Origin: Ferrovaceae bacterium
GTDB taxonomy: Bacteria > Pseudomonadota > Gammaproteobacteria > Burkholderiales > Ferrovaceae
Direction: 5' to 3'
Length of the DNA: 6,060 nt
Assembly: GCA_027457225.1 (NCBI GenBank)
Contig: DAIDTL010000071.1
Coordinates: 250 to 6,309 of the forward strand
The notes beneath the pieces were generated by a model that worked only from the letters and a program-made list of their open reading frames with translations, searched no databases and was not told where the DNA came from. Positions 1 to 4,139 of this stretch are shown here, one piece after another; position 1 is the first letter of the stretch; each line of letters begins with the position of its first letter. The translations under genes were made by a program, and so were the position numbers.

Positions 1-97
1 ACTGTCCTTTGCTCACGGCCAGCACCATGACAGGACGCCCCCCCGTCAGCTGCCGCACCTGCATGACAACCTGTTGAAGTTTTTCAGCAACGGCCAT
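1..97 (-). CDS. yggS: YggS/PLPBP-family pyridoxal phosphate-binding protein, N-terminal fragment
   Basis: The gene runs off the left edge; only 32 complete codons are visible. They read MAVAEKLQQVVMQVRQ, then a short Gly-Gly-Arg-Pro turn, then VMVLAVSKGQ. An N-terminal amphipathic helix followed by a beta strand ending in AVSK is the start of the YggS/PROSC/PLPBP family. These are non-catalytic PLP-binding proteins of fold type III that keep vitamin B6 and amino/keto acid pools in balance. The lysine of AVSK (residue 30 here) would form the Schiff base with PLP. The ATG at 97-95 is the only standard start, because the frame meets a TAA at 118-116. No strong Shine-Dalgarno precedes it. The linker between helix and strand is a little shorter than in E. 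coli YggS. The gene is divergent from the ubi operon. The family call rests on a short segment; the remaining gene to the left would settle it. Confidence 0.72.
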   Translation of the reverse strand, partial: MAVAEKLQQVVMQVRQLTGGRPVMVLAVSKGQ

Positions 98-156
98 GGT
101 TTCTGACCAAATGGTTTATCATACCCGACTCGAATCCTTATTATATTAGGCATTCT
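98..156. promoter_or_regulatory. Divergent intergenic region, probable ubi operon promoter
   Basis: This 59-base, AT-rich gap is the only intergenic space of note in the window and must carry 5' signals for both divergent genes. On the plus strand, TTATCA (116-121, 4 of 6 matches to TTGACA) lies 17 bases before TATTAT (139-144, 5 of 6 matches to TATAAT). This is a plausible sigma-70 promoter for the DUF971-ubiE-ubiJ-ubiB operon. Transcription would start near 151, leaving only about six untranslated bases. On the minus strand a perfect TATAAT lies at 145-140 and a TATGAT at 123-118. Neither has a recognisable -35 element, though either could serve the yggS-like gene. No operator or riboswitch could be identified. 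All promoter assignments are inferred from consensus matches only. Confidence 0.4.
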
Positions 157-534
157 ATGGCAGGTTTGACCCCCGAAACCCCCTGGCCCACAGAGATCAC
201 GCTACATCAGGCATCGCGCCGGCTGGATGTGGCATTCAATGACGGCCAACAATACCAGTTCCCGATCGAGTATTTGCGGGTCTATTCCCCATCGGCGGAG
301 GTCCGTGGCCACGGCCCGGGCCAGGAAACCCTGCAAACCGGAAAGCGCCATGTTTCCATCAAGGAAATCATTCCGGTAGGCTCCTACGCCATTCAGATCT
401 GCTTTTCCGACGGGCACGACACCGGCATTTTTTCCTGGGATTACCTCAAGGATTTGGGCGTGAACCAGGAAGAGTACTGGGCCACGTATCTCAACCGGAT
501 GGAAGCCAACGGCGCCAGCCGAGAATCCCACTGA
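157..534 (+). CDS. DUF971 domain protein (gamma-butyrobetaine hydroxylase-like N-terminal domain)
   Basis: A 125-residue, single-domain protein of the DUF971 family, related to the small N-terminal domain of gamma-butyrobetaine hydroxylase and to the C-terminal domain of the chloroplast Fe-S factor HCF101. Visible family features are TEITLHQASRRLDVAFNDG (12-30), the hallmark LRVYSPSAEVRGHGPGQ (40-56), a second beta-rich half with VGSYAIQICFSDGHDTG (74-90), and SWDYLKDLG (93-101). No signal peptide or membrane segment is seen, so it is probably cytoplasmic. The start at 157 has TTAGG six bases upstream and gives the usual family N-terminus. It heads the operon and ends 4 bases before ubiE. No biochemical function is established for such stand-alone proteins; its placement suggests a link with ubiquinone synthesis, which is inference. 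The positions that are Cys in zinc-binding relatives are Ser/Glu here, leaving one Cys (82) in the protein. Confidence 0.88.
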   Translation: MAGLTPETPWPTEITLHQASRRLDVAFNDGQQYQFPIEYLRVYSPSAEVRGHGPGQETLQTGKRHVSIKEIIPVGSYAIQICFSDGHDTGIFSWDYLKDLGVNQEEYWATYLNRMEANGASRESH

Positions 535-538
535 CCTC

Positions 539-1270
539 ATGAGCAAGACCCATTTCGGCTTTACCGAGGTTGACGAGGCCGACAAGGCCCACAAAGTTGC
601 CGAAGTTTTTGATTCGGTGGCTTCGCGCTATGACCTCATGAACGACCTGATGTCCGCGGGAATGCACCGGCTCTGGAAACACTTCACCCTGGGCGTGGCC
701 CAAGTCCGCCCGGGCGAGCGGGTTCTCGATCTGGCTTCCGGCAGCGGAGACCTGGCCCGTGGCTTTACGCGCGCCGCAGGAGAAACCGGACAGGTCGTCA
801 TGACCGATATCAATTTCGCCATGCTATCGCGTGGACGCGATCGCTTGCTGGATGCGGGCCATGCCCTGCCCACCACACAATGTGACGCCGAGCGCCTGCC
901 TTTTCCCGACAACACCTTCGATTGCGTCAGCGTGGCCTTCGGGCTGCGCAACATTACTCACAAAGAGCGGGCGCTGTCCGAAATGCAACGCGTCCTCAAA
1001 TCCGGCGGGCGCGCCCTGGTCCTGGAATTCTCCAAAATCTGGGCGCCCCTGCGCCCCCTCTATGATGCCTACTCCTTCAAGGTCATTCCCAAAATCGGTC
1101 AGTGGGTCACCAGGGATGAAGCCAGCTATCAGTACCTTGCCGAATCCATTCGCATGCACCCCGATCAGGAAACCCTCAAGGCCATGATGGAAACCGCTGG
1201 TTTTGAATCCGTGGACTGGTTCAACCTGTCTGCCGGCGTGGTGGCCCTGCACCGAGGCTACAAATGGTAA
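539..1270 (+). CDS. ubiE: Ubiquinone/menaquinone biosynthesis C-methyltransferase UbiE
   Basis: A 243-residue class I SAM-dependent methyltransferase, close to the 251 residues of E. coli UbiE. It C-methylates the 2-methoxy-6-polyprenyl-1,4-benzoquinol intermediate of ubiquinone synthesis, and demethylmenaquinol where menaquinone is made. Family signature 1 is present as YDLMNDLMSAGMHRLW (31-46). The SAM-binding glycine-rich loop is VLDLASGSGD (62-71). An acidic end of strand 2 (TD, 89-90) should contact the ribose, and CDAERLPF (115-122) is the usual adenine-side motif. Signature 2 is RVLKSGGRALVLEFS (151-165), with Ser where the pattern usually has Pro or Val. The C-terminal half carries the near-invariant YLAESIRMHPDQETL (199-213) and ends SAGVVALHRGYKW. 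There is no signal peptide or membrane helix. The start ATG is 4 bases after the DUF971 stop with only a weak GAGAA upstream, so coupled translation is likely. The reading frame is intact. Confidence 0.97.
   Translation: MSKTHFGFTEVDEADKAHKVAEVFDSVASRYDLMNDLMSAGMHRLWKHFTLGVAQVRPGERVLDLASGSGDLARGFTRAAGETGQVVMTDINFAMLSRGRDRLLDAGHALPTTQCDAERLPFPDNTFDCVSVAFGLRNITHKERALSEMQRVLKSGGRALVLEFSKIWAPLRPLYDAYSFKVIPKIGQWVTRDEASYQYLAESIRMHPDQETLKAMMETAGFESVDWFNLSAGVVALHRGYKW
1254..1257 (+). promoter_or_regulatory. Shine-Dalgarno site for ubiJ inside the end of ubiE
   Basis: GAGG, six bases before the ubiJ ATG at 1264, lies within the last codons of ubiE. It supports initiation inside the ubiE reading frame and translation coupled through the ATGGTAA overlap. 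Confidence 0.6.
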
Positions 1271-1845
1271 CGGACACGTTGCAGAAGCTCCTTTCCGACG
1301 GCCTGCGACACTTGATGTCCACTGCGCCCTGGGCGGCGCTCCGACTCAAACCCTTTGCCGGTTGTGAGATCGCCCTCAATCTGGGAGAGGTGATGATTCC
1401 CCTCACGGTGGATCCGGACGGGTTTCTTGTTGTGTCGCCCATGCGCCCGGAACGGGCCGATCTGTCCATTCAGATTCCCTTGAATGCGCTGCCCCTGCTC
1501 CTGACCGATCAGACTGCCGCGTTGCGCCGGTTTCAACTGGAAGGCAACAGCGGGCTGGCCGCAGAAATCGGGTTTCTGGCCAAAAACTTCCGCCCCGACC
1601 TGGAAGAACTGCTGAGTCGTGTGGTGGGTGACCTCCTGGCACATCGCGTGGCCCAAACAGTGCGCTCCGGACAGGCGTGGGCCCAGGACAGCCTGCGCCG
1701 TCTGTCAGAGTCCATGGCAGAGTACGCAACAGAGGAAGCCCGACTGATCGCCAGCCACTCGAGCCTGCATCTTTTTGCCAGTGAAGTGGAACGGCTTGCC
1801 CAGGATGTGCAGCGTCTGGAGCAACGCATGGCCAGGCGAACTTGA
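1264..1845 (+). CDS. ubiJ: Ubiquinone biosynthesis accessory factor UbiJ (SCP2 domain)
   Basis: A 193-residue protein with the size (about 200 in E. coli), position and layout of UbiJ. UbiJ is a non-catalytic lipid-binding component that, with UbiK, supports the soluble Ubi complex where late ubiquinone intermediates are modified. The SCP2-like domain spans about 15-105, with the typical beta strands CEIALNLGEVMIPLTVD (34-50) and the RFQLEGNSGLAAEIGFLAK region (89-107). The family segment DLEELLSRVVGDLLAHRVA follows (112-130). The last part (about 165-192) is rich in Leu, Val, Glu, Gln and Arg with heptad-like spacing, fitting the C-terminal coiled coil. The ATG lies inside the end of ubiE in the 7-base overlap ATGGTAA. 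GAGG at 1254-1257, six bases upstream, supports this start. Sequence similarity in this family is low, so the assignment leans on synteny between ubiE and ubiB as well as on the domain. Confidence 0.9.
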   Translation: MVTDTLQKLLSDGLRHLMSTAPWAALRLKPFAGCEIALNLGEVMIPLTVDPDGFLVVSPMRPERADLSIQIPLNALPLLLTDQTAALRRFQLEGNSGLAAEIGFLAKNFRPDLEELLSRVVGDLLAHRVAQTVRSGQAWAQDSLRRLSESMAEYATEEARLIASHSSLHLFASEVERLAQDVQRLEQRMARRT

Positions 1846-3386
1846 TGCGTATCCTGCGGTTGTTCAAGATCCTGTCCGTGGCAGTGACCTACGGGTTGGA
1901 CGAATTTGTCTTTTTTCATTCCAGTGCGGCCACGGCACGCGCCGTCACGCGCAACCTGCTGTTCTGGCGCCGCTTCACCGAGCCGCGCGGGGTGCGTCTG
2001 CGCCGCGCACTCGAAACGCTGGGGCCCATTTTTGTCAAATTCGGTCAGGCCCTTTCCACCCGGCGCGATCTCATTCCGCTCGATATTGCCGATGAGTTGG
2101 CCCAGTTGCAGGACCGTGTCCCACCCTTCCCCGGGGAACAGGCCAAAACCATGCTGGAAGCCATCTACGGTCGGCCACTGGACAGCGTCTTCGCCCAGTT
2201 TGACACGACCCCTGTCGCCAGCGCTTCGGTAGCCCAGGTTCATTTTGCAATCCTCAAAAACGGGCGTGAAGCAGCAGTCAAAATTCTGCGCCCCAATGTT
2301 CACCGCGCCATTGCGCGTGATGTGGCCCTGCTGTACACCCTCGCGCACCTGCTGGAGCGCTGGTTTTCCGAAGCGCGTCGTTTGCACCCCGTGCAAGTGG
2401 TGGCCGAATTCGAAAAACATCTGGGCGAAGAACTCGACCTGATGGTTGAAGCTTCGAATGCCAGCCAGTTGCGACGCAACTTTTCGGATCAGCGCCTCCT
2501 GATCATTCCAGAAGTATTCTGGGACTATTGCGATACCCGGGTCATGGTGATGGAGCGCATGGCCGGGACGCCCATCAGCCAGGTGGACCTGCTTCGCAGC
2601 AAAGGGGTGGATATTCCAAAGCTTGCGCGCGACGGGGTCGAAATTTTCTTCACCCAGGTGTTCAGGGACGGTTTTTTTCATGCTGACATGCATCCCGGTA
2701 ACATTCAGGTAGCTGATGACGGGCGCTACATTGGCCTGGATTTTGGTATCGTGGGCACCTTGAGCAACACGGACAAAAATTATCTGGCCCGGAATTTTCT
2801 GGCATTTTTCCGCCGCGATTATCATCGCGTCGCCCTGGCACACATCGAGGCCGGATGGGTTCCTGCAGAGACCCGGGCCGACGAATTCGAGTCTGCGGTC
2901 CGTTCCGTATGTGAACCCATCTTCGACAAGCCCCTGCACGAAATTTCCTTTGGCAAGGTATTGCTGCGCCTGTTTCAGGTCTCGCGCCGCTTCAATATGG
3001 AAATCCAGCCTCAGCTGGTGATGCTGCAAAAAACGCTGCTCAATGTGGAAGGACTGGGGCGCGATCTGGATCCCAATCTGGACCTGTGGAAAACCGCCAA
3101 ACCGTTTCTGGAACGCTGGATGAGCGAGCAGGTGGGATGGCGCGGCCTGATCCGTGCATTACGCCATGAAGGGGGTCAATGGGTCACCGTCGTGCCTGAG
3201 TTGCCCCGCCTGATCCACCGGGCACTGACTGCCCCGCCGGAGAGCGCCCTTCGTCAGGAAATGGAATCCTTGCGACTACAGCAGCGCAGCTTGCAGCGTT
3301 GGCTTACGGGAGTTCTGGTCTTGTTGGGGCTGCTGGTCGGGATGGCGTTTGCGCTGATGTGGCTGGTTCTGCAGGGCGGCTACTAG
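1845..3386 (+). CDS. ubiB: UbiB, atypical protein-kinase-like ATPase for ubiquinone biosynthesis
   Basis: A 513-residue member of the ABC1/ADCK/UbiB family, membrane-anchored proteins with a kinase fold and ATPase activity needed for normal ubiquinone synthesis. All hallmark elements are visible: KFGQ (65-68) of the KxGQ extension, the Ala-rich nucleotide loop ASASVAQVH (125-133) that replaces the usual Gly-rich loop, the ATP-site lysine in AVKILRP (Lys146), the ExD motif in GEELD (Glu196-Asp198), the catalytic loop HADMHPGN (279-286, Asp281 and Asn286), and the DFG motif (299-301). One strong hydrophobic segment (about 486-509) near the C-terminus should anchor it to the inner membrane. E. 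coli UbiB is about 546 residues with a longer hydrophobic tail, so this tail is shorter. The start is taken as the ATG sharing one base with the ubiJ stop (TGATG); a TTG at 1842 would add one residue. AGG at 1834-1836 is a modest ribosome site. It is the last gene of the operon. Confidence 0.97.
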   Translation: MRILRLFKILSVAVTYGLDEFVFFHSSAATARAVTRNLLFWRRFTEPRGVRLRRALETLGPIFVKFGQALSTRRDLIPLDIADELAQLQDRVPPFPGEQAKTMLEAIYGRPLDSVFAQFDTTPVASASVAQVHFAILKNGREAAVKILRPNVHRAIARDVALLYTLAHLLERWFSEARRLHPVQVVAEFEKHLGEELDLMVEASNASQLRRNFSDQRLLIIPEVFWDYCDTRVMVMERMAGTPISQVDLLRSKGVDIPKLARDGVEIFFTQVFRDGFFHADMHPGNIQVADDGRYIGLDFGIVGTLSNTDKNYLARNFLAFFRRDYHRVALAHIEAGWVPAETRADEFESAVRSVCEPIFDKPLHEISFGKVLLRLFQVSRRFNMEIQPQLVMLQKTLLNVEGLGRDLDPNLDLWKTAKPFLERWMSEQVGWRGLIRALRHEGGQWVTVVPELPRLIHRALTAPPESALRQEMESLRLQQRSLQRWLTGVLVLLGLLVGMAFALMWLVLQGGY

Positions 3387-3388
3387 AC

Positions 3389-4120
3389 TTAATGCTGCAC
3401 GACGCCCAGATAGGCAGCGCGCACCTTGGGATCGTTGCGCAACTGTTCTGCCGGGCCGTGTACGGCAATCCGGCCATTTTCCAGTACATAGCCGTAATCC
3501 GCCACTGTGAGGGCTGCTGAGGCAAACTGCTCCACCAGCAGCATGGTCATGCCTTGCGCCTTGAGGCGCCCGATGATGTGAAAGACTTCCTCCACCAAAA
3601 TCGGCGCCAGTCCCATGGACGGTTCGTCCAGCAGGAGCACGTCAGGATTGAGCATCAGGGCCCGCGCCATGGCCAGCATCTGTTGCTCCCCTCCGGACAA
3701 CGTCCCGGCCAGCTGAAATTGCCGCTCCCGCAAGCGTGGAAAAATGTCGAGCGCCCGGTCCAGATCTCCCTGGATGTCACCTCGCACTCTTTTGCCGCCA
3801 AAGGTAAGTCGGGTAAAAGCGCCCAGCAACAGGTTATCGCGAACGGACTGGGTGGGAAACACCCTGCGTCCTTCGGGCGAATGGGCCAATCCGATCCTGG
3901 CAATATGGTGGGCCGGCATACCGGTGATGTTTTTGCCCCCCAGCGTGATGCTGCCTCCCGTAGGCTTGAGCATGCCGCTGATGGCGCGCATGGTGGTGGT
4001 TTTACCGGCGCCGTTGGAGCCGATCAGCGTCACCACCTGACCTTTCGGGACGGTCAATTCAATGCCGTGGAGAACCTGGACTTGACCGTAGGCAGCTTTG
4101 AGTTGGTTGATCATCAGCAT
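3389..4120 (-). CDS. livF: Branched-chain amino acid ABC transporter ATP-binding protein LivF
   Basis: A 243-residue cytoplasmic ATPase of the HAAT importer family, which with LivG powers uptake of leucine, isoleucine, valine or similar amino acids. Motifs in order: A-loop Tyr11 (AYGQVQ); Walker A GSNGAGKTT (34-42); SPEGRRVF (81-88), the typical LivF Q-loop with Glu where most ABC proteins have Gln; signature LSGGEQQ (141-147); Walker B VLLLDEP (161-167); and MTMLLVEQ (191-198), with Gln198 at the switch-His position, as in E. coli LivF. The end YVLENGRIAVHGPAEQL to AAYLG is standard. The ATG at 4120 gives the normal LivF N-terminus and has GAGGAG upstream; a longer frame from TTG at 4171 would overlap livMG and add residues foreign to the family. 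It follows livMG by 19 bases. Its stop is 2 bases from the ubiB stop on the other strand. The exact substrate cannot be read from the ATPase. Confidence 0.94.
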   Translation of the reverse strand: MLMINQLKAAYGQVQVLHGIELTVPKGQVVTLIGSNGAGKTTTMRAISGMLKPTGGSITLGGKNITGMPAHHIARIGLAHSPEGRRVFPTQSVRDNLLLGAFTRLTFGGKRVRGDIQGDLDRALDIFPRLRERQFQLAGTLSGGEQQMLAMARALMLNPDVLLLDEPSMGLAPILVEEVFHIIGRLKAQGMTMLLVEQFASAALTVADYGYVLENGRIAVHGPAEQLRNDPKVRAAYLGVVQH

Positions 4121-4131
4121 GGGAATGTGCG

Positions 4132-4137
4132 CTCCTC
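4132..4137 (-). promoter_or_regulatory. Shine-Dalgarno site for livF
   Basis: GAGGAG on the minus strand sits just after the livMG stop codon and 11 bases before the ATG at 4120. The spacing is slightly long. It is the best ribosome site in the junction, and it supports the start at 4120 over the upstream TTG at 4171. Confidence 0.65.
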
Positions 4138-4139
4138 GG

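Noticed and set aside
1842..1844. TTG as the ubiB start
   Set aside because: It adds only one residue ahead of an ATG. The ATG in the TGATG overlap is the more common arrangement and has better spacing from AGG at 1834-1836.
1533..3029. A 498-codon open frame on the minus strand opposite ubiJ and ubiB
   Set aside because: It lies antisense to two well-recognised genes with complete motifs. Its translation is rich in Gln, His and Gly without any domain I recognise, and it looks like a codon-bias shadow of the sense frame.
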